DNA from: Neobacillus cucumis
GTDB lineage: Bacteria; Bacillota; Bacilli; Bacillales_B; DSM-18226
Reading direction: 5' to 3'
Assembly (NCBI RefSeq): GCF_023715505.1
Contig: NZ_JAMBOH010000016.1
Span: 1-64,000 of the forward strand
DNA length: 64,000 nt
Each line of letters begins with the position of its first letter. Within the stretch, counting starts at the first letter, position 1. Below are positions 8,355-16,375 of the stretch, piece after piece. Both the position numbers and the translations under genes were made by a program. Under the pieces are notes generated by a model. The model was not told the DNA's origin and searched no databases. It saw nothing but the letters and a program-made list of their open reading frames with translations.

Positions 8355-8471
8355 ACTCAAAACCCTTTCTGGCCTTTTTCTTTTATTAAATCACAGTTGT
8401 GGTCCGAATCAAACTTTTGACATAGGTGTCTTAGATTAAAAAAGCATTAAATTCATATTTTGTTAACTTTT

Positions 8472-8510
8472 AAAAAAATAAGCCGGTCTCCAAATTGGAA
8501 ACCGGCTTAT
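8472..8510 (-). terminator. terminator after hmp
   Basis: Stem ATAAGCCGGT / ACCGGCTTAT with inner pairing (CCAAATTGG), followed by a run of seven T on the minus strand. Confidence 0.88.
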
Positions 8511-8517
8511 CCATTCT

Positions 8518-9732
8518 CTATTCTTCTAAATTCCCCATTGGTCCAAAGAACTCAAAGTGAATTCTACCTTCATTGACACCTAATTCTTTTAAAGAACGGT
8601 TGATAGCTTTCATAAAAGGCACTGGTCCACAGAAATAAAAGTCTGCTTCCTCAGTCAATACATTATCCTTAAGCCACTCACGAGTGACATAACCTTCAAC
8701 ATCAAACCTTTTGTTTAAACGGTCCTCTTCTGTAGGTGCATCATAAAACACATATGAATTCACATAATCGAGATCAGATAATTCTTTCACTTCATCGCCA
8801 AGGGCATGAACATTGCTATTTGCTGCTGCATGGACAAACGTTACCTGACGTCCCGGCTGCACTTCTACAACTGTTTTCAACATACTCATCATTGGTGTTA
8901 AGCCGACCCCGCCACTTAATAACACAACAGGCGTCGTCTTGTTGGTATCAAGAATAAAATCACCGGCAGGTGCACTGACTTTAAGAATGTCTCCTTCGCT
9001 CACCTTGTCATGCAAGTAATTAGAGACCATTCCATCAGGGTTTGCTGTTCCAGCTTCTTTTTTAACACTAATGCGGTAATAATCTTTGCCAGGGGCATCT
9101 GAAAGACTATATTGACGGATGTGAGTAAACTTCTCACCGTCTATTTCTAGTTTAATACTAATATACTGACCAGGGATGAAACCGGCGATATCTCGTTTAT
9201 CTGCAGGTTTTAAATAGAAAGATGTAATAACGTCACTTTCGATAACTTTACGGTCAACAACAAAATTCCGGAAGCCGTTCCAGCCTCCTTGTTGATGTGT
9301 AGCCTCATTATACATTTCTGCTTCCACACTGATAAAGGCGTCAGCAATTAAATTGTAAGCTTGTGCCCAAGCATCGATAATTTCGTCTGTAGCTGCATCA
9401 CCCAATACATCCTTAATAGCCATTAATAGGTGTTTTCCGACAATAGGATAATGCTCTGGCTTAATTCCGAGACTTCTATGTTTATGTGCGATTTGTTTAA
9501 CTACCGGCAGGATTGCTGCTAGGTTATCAATATACATGGCAGCGGCATAAACCGTTCCAGCTAATGCCTTTTGCTGTCTACCCTGTTTTTGATTTGCGTG
9601 ATTGAAGATATTTAATAATTCTGGATGGTTTCCAAACATTAATTGATAAAAGCGGGTTGTTATGGTTTCTCCATGTTTTTCTAATACCGGTACTGTTGAT
9701 TTGATAATATCGATTGTTTTTTGATCTAACAC
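8518..9732 (-). CDS. hmp: flavohaemoglobin, nitric oxide dioxygenase
   Basis: A 404-residue cytosolic protein that converts NO plus O2 to nitrate using NAD(P)H. Residues 1-140 are a globin with the proximal haem histidine H85 (IAHKHRSLGI). Residues about 150-260 form the FAD domain (RQYSLSD motif) and about 265-400 the NAD domain (LLSGGVGLTPM, YFCGPVPFM). I set the start at GTG 9732 because AAGGAG lies 8 bases upstream and the family begins MLDxKT; the frame also has a GTG at 9741 that overlaps the ribosome binding site. The promoter carries an Fnr-like box and a perfect dyad over its -10. Confidence 0.93.
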   Translation of the reverse strand: MLDQKTIDIIKSTVPVLEKHGETITTRFYQLMFGNHPELLNIFNHANQKQGRQQKALAGTVYAAAMYIDNLAAILPVVKQIAHKHRSLGIKPEHYPIVGKHLLMAIKDVLGDAATDEIIDAWAQAYNLIADAFISVEAEMYNEATHQQGGWNGFRNFVVDRKVIESDVITSFYLKPADKRDIAGFIPGQYISIKLEIDGEKFTHIRQYSLSDAPGKDYYRISVKKEAGTANPDGMVSNYLHDKVSEGDILKVSAPAGDFILDTNKTTPVVLLSGGVGLTPMMSMLKTVVEVQPGRQVTFVHAAANSNVHALGDEVKELSDLDYVNSYVFYDAPTEEDRLNKRFDVEGYVTREWLKDNVLTEEADFYFCGPVPFMKAINRSLKELGVNEGRIHFEFFGPMGNLEE

Positions 9733-9754
9733 ATGAAACACTCCTTATTTAGTT

Positions 9755-9774
9755 ATCACTATATCCATAGTGAT
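9755..9774. promoter_or_regulatory. perfect dyad over the hmp -10/start region
   Basis: ATCACTAT-ATCC-ATAGTGAT has 8-bp perfect arms. It covers part of the minus-strand TATAAT (9773-9778) and the predicted +1 (about 9766), a position suited to a repressor. It does not match the published Bacillus NsrR consensus well; the binding protein is unknown. Confidence 0.5.
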
Positions 9775-9799
9775 TATATGAAATAAACCATCTCAACTA

Positions 9800-9815
9800 A
9801 GTGATTCAAATCACA
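9800..9815. promoter_or_regulatory. Fnr-like box upstream of hmp
   Basis: On the minus strand the site reads TGTGATTTGAATCACT, 9 of 10 matches to TGTGA-N6-TCACA. Its centre (9807.5) is 41.5 bp from the +1 predicted from the TATAAT at 9773-9778, the classic class II activation position. Confidence 0.5.
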
Positions 9816-9951
9816 CTTTTATATTTTTAAATAATAACTTCTAGAAATTTTCACAAATTGTTCAAAGTTTAATATGACAAATATAACTAGTGAAACGGTT
9901 TTCAGTATAGTAATGTTAACTATATTGAAAGTATTTACCGGAGGAAAAGAT

Positions 9952-10800
9952 ATGAGCAAAGCAAAAATTGCATGGATTACAGACACAACTGCTTCTCTTA
10001 GCAAAGAATTTATTGAGAAACATCATATATATGTCATTCCCTTACACGTTGTCATTAACGATGAATTTTATAAAGAAACGATTGATATAACGGAACAAGA
10101 ATTTTATGAGCGGATGAAAAGCGAGGAAGGAAAGTTCCAGTCGTCTCAACCTTCCATTAACGACTTTGTTGAACTTTATAAAAAATTGAAAGAAGAATAT
10201 GATTTTGGTATCGCCATACATGCCTCTAGTACTTTAACAGGGACCTATCAGTCCTCCGTCATGGCCGCTAATATGGAAGATTTCAGGTTATTTGCAATCG
10301 ATTCTAAAATTGGTTCCTATCCACTTTCTTTTTTAATAAAAAAAGGGATCGAGCTTGTGGAGCAGGGTGTGGATGCCGAGGAAGTGGTTGAACAGCTAAA
10401 TGCTTTACGCAGCAATACTCGATTATATTTAGTTCCATCGAATTTGGATCAGCTTCATAAAAGCGGCCGGGTATCTGGCGGCCAAAAAGTCTTGGCCTCT
10501 CTATTTAATATAAAACCGATTTTGGCTATAGAAGACGGTGCTGCACAGATTAAAGACAAAGTTCGTACCGACAAAAAAGCGATATTCTGGCTGGCATCGA
10601 AATTAAGAGAAGATCTTGAAACAAAAACAGTTAAAAAGGTCGCGATTGTTCATGCGAACAATCCGAAAAAAGCTGCAGAGATAGAAAATTACATTAACGA
10701 AAACTTCCCTGGTATTGAAACAGAGGTTTTGATGCTTATTACCGTTGCGGGTGTCCATACTGGCGTTGGGACAATCGGGCTTTCGTGGGTATGTGAATAA
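9952..10800 (+). CDS. DegV family fatty-acid-binding protein
   Basis: A 282-residue DegV protein. The start at 9952 is set by GGAGGAAAAGAT; an upstream in-frame ATG at 9874 lacks a site. Family features are visible: WITDTTASL near the start, ITEQEFYERM, SSTLTGTYQS and LYLVPSNLDQLHKSGRV. DegV (FakB-like) proteins bind a fatty acid in a pocket and present it to a kinase (FakA) for phosphorylation, feeding phospholipid synthesis. FakA is not in this window. It stands alone, with a terminator directly after the stop. Confidence 0.88.
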   Translation: MSKAKIAWITDTTASLSKEFIEKHHIYVIPLHVVINDEFYKETIDITEQEFYERMKSEEGKFQSSQPSINDFVELYKKLKEEYDFGIAIHASSTLTGTYQSSVMAANMEDFRLFAIDSKIGSYPLSFLIKKGIELVEQGVDAEEVVEQLNALRSNTRLYLVPSNLDQLHKSGRVSGGQKVLASLFNIKPILAIEDGAAQIKDKVRTDKKAIFWLASKLREDLETKTVKKVAIVHANNPKKAAEIENYINENFPGIETEVLMLITVAGVHTGVGTIGLSWVCE

Positions 10801-10811
10801 AAAAAGCTATT

Positions 10812-10843
10812 AAAGGCTCATGGAATTTATGGGCCTTTCTTTT
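10812..10843 (+). terminator. terminator after the DegV gene
   Basis: Stem AAAGGCTCAT / ATGGGCCTTT (one mismatch), 7-nt loop, then CTTTTT. Confidence 0.75.
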
Positions 10844-10912
10844 TGAATATAAAAAAATGTAATATTATGGTACTATTAAGCTGGAACTTAAATAAAAGTG
10901 GGATTTGAGAAG

Positions 10913-11503
10913 ATGAGGCAAAACAATAGGATGTTATGGCTATTAGGAGTCTTGGTAGTAGTAGGACTGATTTATGTTTGCATATTACAAGTGAAGATTA
11001 TCCAATATAGCCATGTTAAAGCGTCAAAAAGTGCAGATTATTTGATTGTTCTCGGGGCAAGGGTTAAAGGTAAGGAACCATCTAAGGTATTAGCTAGTAG
11101 GATCGATGCTGCAGCAAAGTACTTAAAGAAAAATACTGATACACTTGCGATTGCTTCAGGGGGCAAAGGTCCAGGCGAAGACATTTCTGAAGCGAAGGCA
11201 ATTAAAAGAGAGTTAGTAAGTCAAGGTATTAACGAATCTCGTATACTATTAGAAGATCGCTCTACGGATACATACGAAAATATTGAGTTTTCGAAGAAAT
11301 TCATTCCTTCTAATGCTGAACTTGGCATAGTCGTAACGAACACTTTCCATTTATATCGTGCTCTTTCTATCGCATATTACCAAGGTTTAAATGTGGAGGG
11401 TCTATCTGCCAATACTCCTTGGTCAGCAGTATTTAAATCCTACTCACGTGAATATTTGGCGATTACAAAATTCTATTTACAAAGATATATAATCGGTTTC
11501 TAG
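10913..11503 (+). CDS. YdcF/SanA family DUF218 membrane protein
   Basis: A 196-residue protein with one N-terminal membrane helix (about 6-28) and an extracytoplasmic DUF218 domain: LIVLGARVKG, ASGGKGPGEDISEA, ILLEDRSTDTYENI and TNTFHLYRA are the conserved blocks. Members (SanA, ElyC, YdcF) act in envelope integrity and may handle nucleotide-like substrates; biochemistry is unclear. I prefer ATG 10913; the frame opens at GTG 10898, and neither start has a strong ribosome binding site. Confidence 0.8.
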   Translation: MRQNNRMLWLLGVLVVVGLIYVCILQVKIIQYSHVKASKSADYLIVLGARVKGKEPSKVLASRIDAAAKYLKKNTDTLAIASGGKGPGEDISEAKAIKRELVSQGINESRILLEDRSTDTYENIEFSKKFIPSNAELGIVVTNTFHLYRALSIAYYQGLNVEGLSANTPWSAVFKSYSREYLAITKFYLQRYIIGF

Positions 11504-11504
11504 T

Positions 11505-11533
11505 AAAAAAACTCGACGGCGTCGAGTTTTTTG
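11505..11533. terminator. bidirectional terminator between YdcF and GNAT genes
   Basis: ACTCGAC / GTCGAGT stem flanked by A-run and T-run, so it can terminate both convergent genes. Confidence 0.8.
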
Positions 11534-11538
11534 TTCAT

Positions 11539-12099
11539 TTATTTGATTTTTGCATAGATACAAGTATCGCGGAGTTCTTGTCGGTCTGCAGAAATTCCGT
11601 CATTTTTTAATATCCCTTCTAATGTAAAACCTAATTTCTCAGGAATTGCTCGGCTTTTGGTATTTTTGCTATCACAACGGATTTCTACGCGTTTTGCGTT
11701 TAGTTCCTGAAAGGCATATTCCGTAATTGCCTGAGCTGCTTCAGTGATGTAGCCATTTCCGTTAAGTCTAGTATCGATCCAGTACCCGATTTCAAACTTG
11801 GGTATATCCCAGTTCATTCGATGCAAACCGGAAGCCCCTATAAATTCACCTGTCTCTCTATTAAAAATATGAAGCCTAAGGTCTTCTCTGGTTAAAAATT
11901 TCGCATGTGCATCACGCATATTGGCCTCGACCTCTTGCTCGGTTTGCTCCCTATTGGCCCATGGCTCCCATCGCTTTAGCTCATTTAAAGATGCCTGAAT
12001 GGCTTCAAACACCTTTTTACCATCTCCGGGCATCGGCTTTCGAATATATAATCTATCAGTATAAATTTCATCTGGAAAATCTATTAAGATTGGTTTCAT
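11539..12099 (-). CDS. GNAT acetyltransferase, RimJ/RimL type
   Basis: A 186-residue single GNAT domain of the RimJ/RimL-like (Acetyltransf_3) type. Typical features include the N-terminal TDRLYIRKP, the strand-rich core EIGYWIDTRLNGNGYITEA containing the acetyl-CoA loop, and the C-terminal SRAIPEKLGFTLEG. Relatives acetylate the N-terminus of ribosomal proteins or small amines; the substrate here is unknown. ATG has GGGAGATGTACCTAT upstream. Behind its promoter region begins the 52-bp repeat array. Confidence 0.82.
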   Translation of the reverse strand: MKPILIDFPDEIYTDRLYIRKPMPGDGKKVFEAIQASLNELKRWEPWANREQTEQEVEANMRDAHAKFLTREDLRLHIFNRETGEFIGASGLHRMNWDIPKFEIGYWIDTRLNGNGYITEAAQAITEYAFQELNAKRVEIRCDSKNTKSRAIPEKLGFTLEGILKNDGISADRQELRDTCIYAKIK

Positions 12100-12232
12100 A
12101 TAGGTACATCTCCCTTCTGAATGATTAAAATTCGCTATAGGTCTTTAGTTTCCCTTTTTTATAGGTGTCAATTTGAGAGATCTATTGCAAAAAATTCACT
12201 AGATTTGACGACCCAAGTTCTTAGAAAAGTAT

Positions 12233-12596
12233 CATGAGGACAGGTTGCTCGGTTTCTTCTCCTGGATTGTCCTCATGAACCCGTCATGAGGACAGGTTGC
12301 TCGGTTTCTTCTCTCGGATTGTCCTCATGAACCTGTCATGAGGACAGGTTGCTTGGTTTTTTCTCCTAGATTGTCCTCATGAACCCGTCATGAGGACAGG
12401 TTGCTCGGTTTCTTCTTTCGGATTGTCCTCATGAACCTGTCATGAGGACAGGTTGCTCGGTTTCTTCTCCTAGATTGTCCTCATGAACCTGTCATGAGGA
12501 CAGGTTGCTCGGTTTTTTCTCTTGGATTGTCCTCATGAACCTGTCATGAGGACAGGTTGCTCGGTTTCTTCTCCTGGATTGTCCTCATGAACCCAT
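12233..12596. repeat. seven tandem 52-bp repeats with internal hairpins
   Basis: Seven head-to-tail units of exactly 52 bp, the last diverging at its end. Each contains arms CATGAGGACA and TGTCCTCATG separated by 25 nt, then a 7-nt spacer AACCYGT. Variation is confined mainly to the loop (positions 22-33 of the unit) and one spacer base. The unit is not a multiple of three and holds no open frame. The spacer plus next arm can form a competing hairpin (AACCTGT / ACAGGTT). It lies between the GNAT promoter and the proS terminator. Confidence 0.95.
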
Positions 12597-12630
12597 GATG
12601 CCTTCACATGCCCGTTTTTTTCTATTATTT

Positions 12631-12661
12631 AAAAAAGGCCCTCCCATAATGGAAGAGCCTT
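12631..12661 (-). terminator. terminator after proS
   Basis: Stem AAGGCTCTTCCA / TGGGAGGGCCTT (two mismatches) with a run of six T on the minus strand. Confidence 0.85.
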
Positions 12662-12669
12662 CATATTTT

Positions 12670-14100
12670 TTAGTAAGCCTTTGCCCAGTAAACCATCTTA
12701 TCTGTTTCTTTACCGCAGCATACACATTTATCAGCGACTTTTTCCTGCTCAAATGGAATACAACGGGAAGTTGCGCCAGTATCCTCTTTGATTTTTTCTT
12801 CACAGGCTAAATCACCGCACCACATTGCTTTAATGAACCCTGGTTTAGCTTCAAGAGTATTTTTTAACTCCTCTAGATTAGCCGCAACTGAAGTTCTTTC
12901 TTCACGATGATTTAACGCCTTATTATAAAGGTTTGATTGAATGTCATCTAACAATTCCACAAGCTTTGTTTCTAACTCGTCTAAAGAAACAACAACCTTT
13001 TCTAACGTATCCCTGCGAACCAACACAACCTGCTTGTTTTCAATATCCTTTGGTCCAACTTCAAGACGAACAGGGATCCCTTTCATTTCATACTCATTGA
13101 ACTTCCAGCCAGGTTTCTTATCGCTGGCATCAATATCAACCCGAGCCACAGAAGCTAGAGACTTTTTCAAATCATAAGCGAAATCAAGCACGCCCTCTTT
13201 ATGCTGCGCAATAGGAACGATCATGACCTGTGTTGGAGCAGCTTTTGGAGGTATAACCAAACCACGGTCGTCGCCGTGAACCATGATTAATGCACCGATA
13301 ATTCTGGTTGTAAAACCCCATGAAGTTTGATGAACGTATTGCAGCTTACCTTCTTTATCTGTGTACTGGATATTAAACGCTTCAGCAAACCCTGTACCAA
13401 AGTGATGGGAAGTTCCAGATTGTAATGCTTTTCCATCATGCATTAAGCTTTCAATGGTAAATGTAGCTTTCGCACCAGCAAACTTCTCTTTCTCGGTTTT
13501 TTGTCCCTTTACTACAGGAATAGCAAGAATTTCTTCACAAATGGCCGCATAGACATTTAACATCTTAATCGTTTCTTCCATTGCATCTTCATCCGTTGCA
13601 TGGGCAGTATGACCTTCCTGCCATAAGAACTCTAATGTACGTAAGAATGGACGGGTTGTTTTTTCCCAACGGACTACGTTAGCCCATTGGTTATATAACT
13701 TTGGCAAATCACGATAAGAGTGAATGATATTACTGTAATGCTCACAGAATAATACCTCTGATGTCGGGCGGACGACTAAACGTTCTGTTAATGGCTCAGA
13801 ACCGCCATGCGTGACCCATGCCACTTCAGGAGCAAATCCTTCAACATGGTCTTTTTCCTTTTGAAGCAGGCTCTCTGGAATAAATAATGGCATATATACA
13901 TTTTCATGCCCTGTTTCTTTAATACGACGGTCCAGCTCGTTTTTAATATTATCCCATAATGCATAACCATATGGGCGGATAATCATCGAACCACGAACAC
14001 TTGAATAATCAATTAAATCTGCTTTCGTGACAACATCTGTATACCACTGGGCGAAATCCTCGTCCATGCTGGTTACATCTTTTACAAATTCTTTTGCCAT
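12670..14100 (-). CDS. proS: prolyl-tRNA synthetase, eukaryote/archaea-like type
   Basis: A 476-residue class II synthetase that charges tRNA-Pro. It lacks the long editing insertion of the usual bacterial enzyme (about 565 residues) and ends in a zinc-type domain ([15 protein letters not shown]) with a C-terminal tyrosine. Those are hallmarks of the eukaryote-like ProRS found in some Bacillus species beside or instead of the bacterial form. Class II motifs include [12 protein letters not shown] and the late [11 protein letters not shown]. It is preceded by a proline-type T-box leader. Whether a second proS exists cannot be seen here. Confidence 0.93.
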   Translation of the reverse strand: MAKEFVKDVTSMDEDFAQWYTDVVTKADLIDYSSVRGSMIIRPYGYALWDNIKNELDRRIKETGHENVYMPLFIPESLLQKEKDHVEGFAPEVAWVTHGGSEPLTERLVVRPTSEVLFCEHYSNIIHSYRDLPKLYNQWANVVRWEKTTRPFLRTLEFLWQEGHTAHATDEDAMEETIKMLNVYAAICEEILAIPVVKGQKTEKEKFAGAKATFTIESLMHDGKALQSGTSHHFGTGFAEAFNIQYTDKEGKLQYVHQTSWGFTTRIIGALIMVHGDDRGLVIPPKAAPTQVMIVPIAQHKEGVLDFAYDLKKSLASVARVDIDASDKKPGWKFNEYEMKGIPVRLEVGPKDIENKQVVLVRRDTLEKVVVSLDELETKLVELLDDIQSNLYNKALNHREERTSVAANLEELKNTLEAKPGFIKAMWCGDLACEEKIKEDTGATSRCIPFEQEKVADKCVCCGKETDKMVYWAKAY

Positions 14101-14433
14101 TTTGACACCTCATTATTTTTTTAATATAGAAAGAATTGTTGAGCGCATTTTGCCGCTAAACAAGGATTTCCGCTTTTTTAAATGCAAAAAGACCCTGATC
14201 CTAAAAAAGGGACCAAGGCCTGGCGGTACCACCCTAAATTCATAAAGCAATTGCTTTAAACTCTCTCACATGATAACGGATTTTATCCGCATGTATCTTC
14301 AAACAATAATCCGATACAGAACTCAGAGGCAGGTTCAAATGATTGTCTTAAGAAACCTCACACCACTGGTTTCCTCTCTTGGTAAGACCATGTCATTTTA
14401 CTAATCCCCATCATCGTTTCAATTAGTATTTTT
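14101..14433 (-). promoter_or_regulatory. T-box leader of proS, proline specifier
   Basis: The leader contains the conserved T-box sequence AGGGTGGTACCGCC (14222-14235, minus strand), an AG-rich bulge (GAGAGG) and a specifier loop reading GAACCTGCC. The codon CCT (proline) lies at 14331-14333. A downstream stem (GTCCCT / AGGGTC, one mismatch) with TTTTT can act as terminator. Uncharged tRNA-Pro would allow read-through into proS. Confidence 0.9.
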
Positions 14434-14439
14434 GAAAAA

Positions 14440-14468
14440 ATTATATATTTCTCTATAATAAAAGTCAA
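14440..14468 (-). promoter_or_regulatory. sigma-A promoter of the proS T-box transcript
   Basis: TTGACT (14463-14468), 17-bp spacer, TATAAT (14440-14445) on the minus strand. Predicted start near 14433. Confidence 0.75.
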
Positions 14469-14526
14469 ATCATTTATGGATTATTTTACTCCGTGAACCA
14501 AATTAAGGACAAAAAGGGGTGCCCGC

Positions 14527-14655
14527 ATGACCAAAGAAAAGGTTGAATTTGAAAAAGAAGAAGCAGAAAAAGAAATATTACTCGAATACATGAAACTTCA
14601 AAATGAAGCCCTTAAAAGAATCTATAAGAACACATTAGATAAAAACAAAGAATAG
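14527..14655 (+). CDS. 42-residue charged small protein, unknown
   Basis: A short frame beginning ATG with AAAGGGGTG about 7 bases upstream. The peptide is almost one amphipathic helix rich in Glu and Lys (EFEKEEAEKEILLEY). No family recognised. Strong ribosome binding site and codon pattern suggest a real gene, divergent from proS. Confidence 0.45.
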   Translation: MTKEKVEFEKEEAEKEILLEYMKLQNEALKRIYKNTLDKNKE

Positions 14656-14774
14656 CACCAAGAGTCATAAAACGTTCATATATATCACGTAATATACAAA
14701 TTTCCAACGATTATTTAAATTTATAATACTCTTATGTTGTTTAATTATAAAAGGCACATAAGAGGAGACAGAAC

Positions 14775-15668
14775 ATGAATATATTTTCAATTATTTCAGT
14801 AGCTTTTGTGGCCATTGGCACAGGCTATTCCATTTTTCTTGTATACCGTCATAAAAACAAATTTAATAATACTTCGGGAATCCTTATAAGTATGGTGATC
14901 GCTGTAATCACAGGTTTACTGGCCGGAAGCATCATTGGGATTGCATCCGGTGAGACCTTCCTGACTGTAGGTATCAGCTTAATTATTGGATTTATCGTTG
15001 GTTTCTTGGCGGGCCATCCGGTCGGTATCTTAGCAATATTAATGGGAGCCATTTCTGGTTTAATGGGTGGAATTAACGGGGCTATTCTTGGTCTTTTCCT
15101 CCAATATATCAACCCGACTTTATTTTTAGGAATCTTATTAGGTTTCTACGTTGTGATTATCGGCTTTGTCATTATTTATATTCAGGTGGCAGCCAACACC
15201 AAATTTTCAATCAACACTGAAGAACTTTCACCATTTGCAATTATCGCAGGCGGCATTATCCTTGTTTCATTATTTTTATTTATGTACAGCAGTGATATGG
15301 TAAAGATCCCAGGTAAAAACGATACGGCTCAAACACAAATAACACAAGAAACCCACAGTCAAACGGCTGGCAAAACCGAAGTGGATGTGTCCGGAGAGAG
15401 TTCACCCAAAGTCAAAATGCTTCTAACGGAGAAAGGATATTCGCCGAACATGATCCGGGTCAAAAAAGGCGTTCCGGTTGAACTCGAGATTACGAACCCA
15501 TTAGATAGCAGCAGCTGTTTATCCACCTTTATGATCCCGGATTTCAACATCAACAATATTAACCTTAAAACTGGATCAACAAAACTATCATTCACTCCAG
15601 ATAAAACAGGTGAGTATACGTTTAGCTGTGGAATGCAAATGTTTACGGGGAAAATCATTGTCGAGTAA
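14775..15668 (+). CDS. membrane protein with C-terminal cupredoxin domain
   Basis: A 297-residue protein. Residues about 1-180 hold six or seven glycine/alanine-rich membrane helices; after a polar linker (about 185-210) comes an extracytoplasmic beta-rich domain of about 90 residues. Its SSSCLSTFMIPDF and late SCGMQM segments give the Cys/Met ligand pattern of copper-binding cupredoxins (EfeO/CopM-like). Copper binding or delivery to the respiratory chain is inference. ATG is preceded by GAGGAGACAGAAC. A terminator follows, isolating it from the convergent PepSY-like gene. Confidence 0.7.
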   Translation: MNIFSIISVAFVAIGTGYSIFLVYRHKNKFNNTSGILISMVIAVITGLLAGSIIGIASGETFLTVGISLIIGFIVGFLAGHPVGILAILMGAISGLMGGINGAILGLFLQYINPTLFLGILLGFYVVIIGFVIIYIQVAANTKFSINTEELSPFAIIAGGIILVSLFLFMYSSDMVKIPGKNDTAQTQITQETHSQTAGKTEVDVSGESSPKVKMLLTEKGYSPNMIRVKKGVPVELEITNPLDSSSCLSTFMIPDFNINNINLKTGSTKLSFTPDKTGEYTFSCGMQMFTGKIIVE

Positions 15669-15676
15669 GCCAAATA

Positions 15677-15706
15677 GCACACGAGTCATGACTCGTGTGC
15701 CTTTGT
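15677..15706. terminator. terminator between cupredoxin and PepSY-like genes
   Basis: Perfect 10-bp stem GCACACGAGT / ACTCGTGTGC with a 4-nt loop, then CTTTG. Could act for both convergent genes. Confidence 0.7.
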
Positions 15707-15709
15707 TTA

Positions 15710-16273
15710 TTAAACTTCGGTTAACATATCTGATTGGCGCTTCTTTCGTTTCGCTTCCGCACCAAGGACCTTAATAGATAAATAGATTCCCGTACCTGTT
15801 AAAGCGATCATGGCAAGCGCAAATAAATCTATTAACCATTTAATATCAGTATTTCCAATTCTGCCTTCGTGCAGACCGCGGATGATACCCATAGCGGAGG
15901 TTTGTCCCATTCCTTCTCTGTTCATCGTCATTCCCGCTGGAAAATTTCCATTCCCGCCAAAATTACCACGTCCTTGGAATTGGCCATTTCCATTAAACCT
16001 TTGGTTTTGATTGCCGTTTTGCCCCTGTGTTTGACCGGCAGTTTGTCCAGAGTTCTGGGTCATTCCTTGCTTAGTTTGTCCCTGATTGGTTTGGCCGGTG
16101 TTAAATTGGTTTTGATTCATTTGATCTGATTGAAAATTGCCCTTTCCGCCTTCCATCGATGTTTGTCCGATTAACCACGGTTCATTCATCAATAGACCAG
16201 TTATTGACTCCATAAAGATAAAAATAGACGCAATTAATCCAATCCATAAATGGGCTTTTCTGGTGTTCTTCAT
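15710..16273 (-). CDS. PepSY-associated membrane protein with Gln/Asn/Gly-rich loop
   Basis: A 187-residue protein started at ATG 16273, which has GGGAGAA upstream. An N-terminal helix (HLWIGLIASIFIFMESITG) and a C-terminal helix (about 150-172) match the PepSY_TM pair. Between them lies an extracytoplasmic, low-complexity segment of about 85 residues rich in Q, N, G and M. A histidine before each helix (RKAHLW, GLHEGRIG) is typical of the family. It is just downstream of the two-component genes and may report to or be regulated by them. Confidence 0.7.
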   Translation of the reverse strand: MKNTRKAHLWIGLIASIFIFMESITGLLMNEPWLIGQTSMEGGKGNFQSDQMNQNQFNTGQTNQGQTKQGMTQNSGQTAGQTQGQNGNQNQRFNGNGQFQGRGNFGGNGNFPAGMTMNREGMGQTSAMGIIRGLHEGRIGNTDIKWLIDLFALAMIALTGTGIYLSIKVLGAEAKRKKRQSDMLTEV

Positions 16274-16375
16274 CTGTATTCTCCCTTCAAATATATGAAG
16301 CTTGTTTAAGTAGATAAGCACATTATGAAGAGGTTTCCTTAAGTTTTTCTTAAGATTTTAAAGAAGCCCCAAAAA

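Noticed and set aside
9889..9902. CcpA cre site TGAAACGGTTTTCA
   Set aside because: One of the central CG bases is wrong, and the site is upstream of a DegV gene with no reason for catabolite control.
12233..12596. CRISPR array
   Set aside because: Units are contiguous 52-bp copies without unique spacers of constant length, and no cas genes are present.
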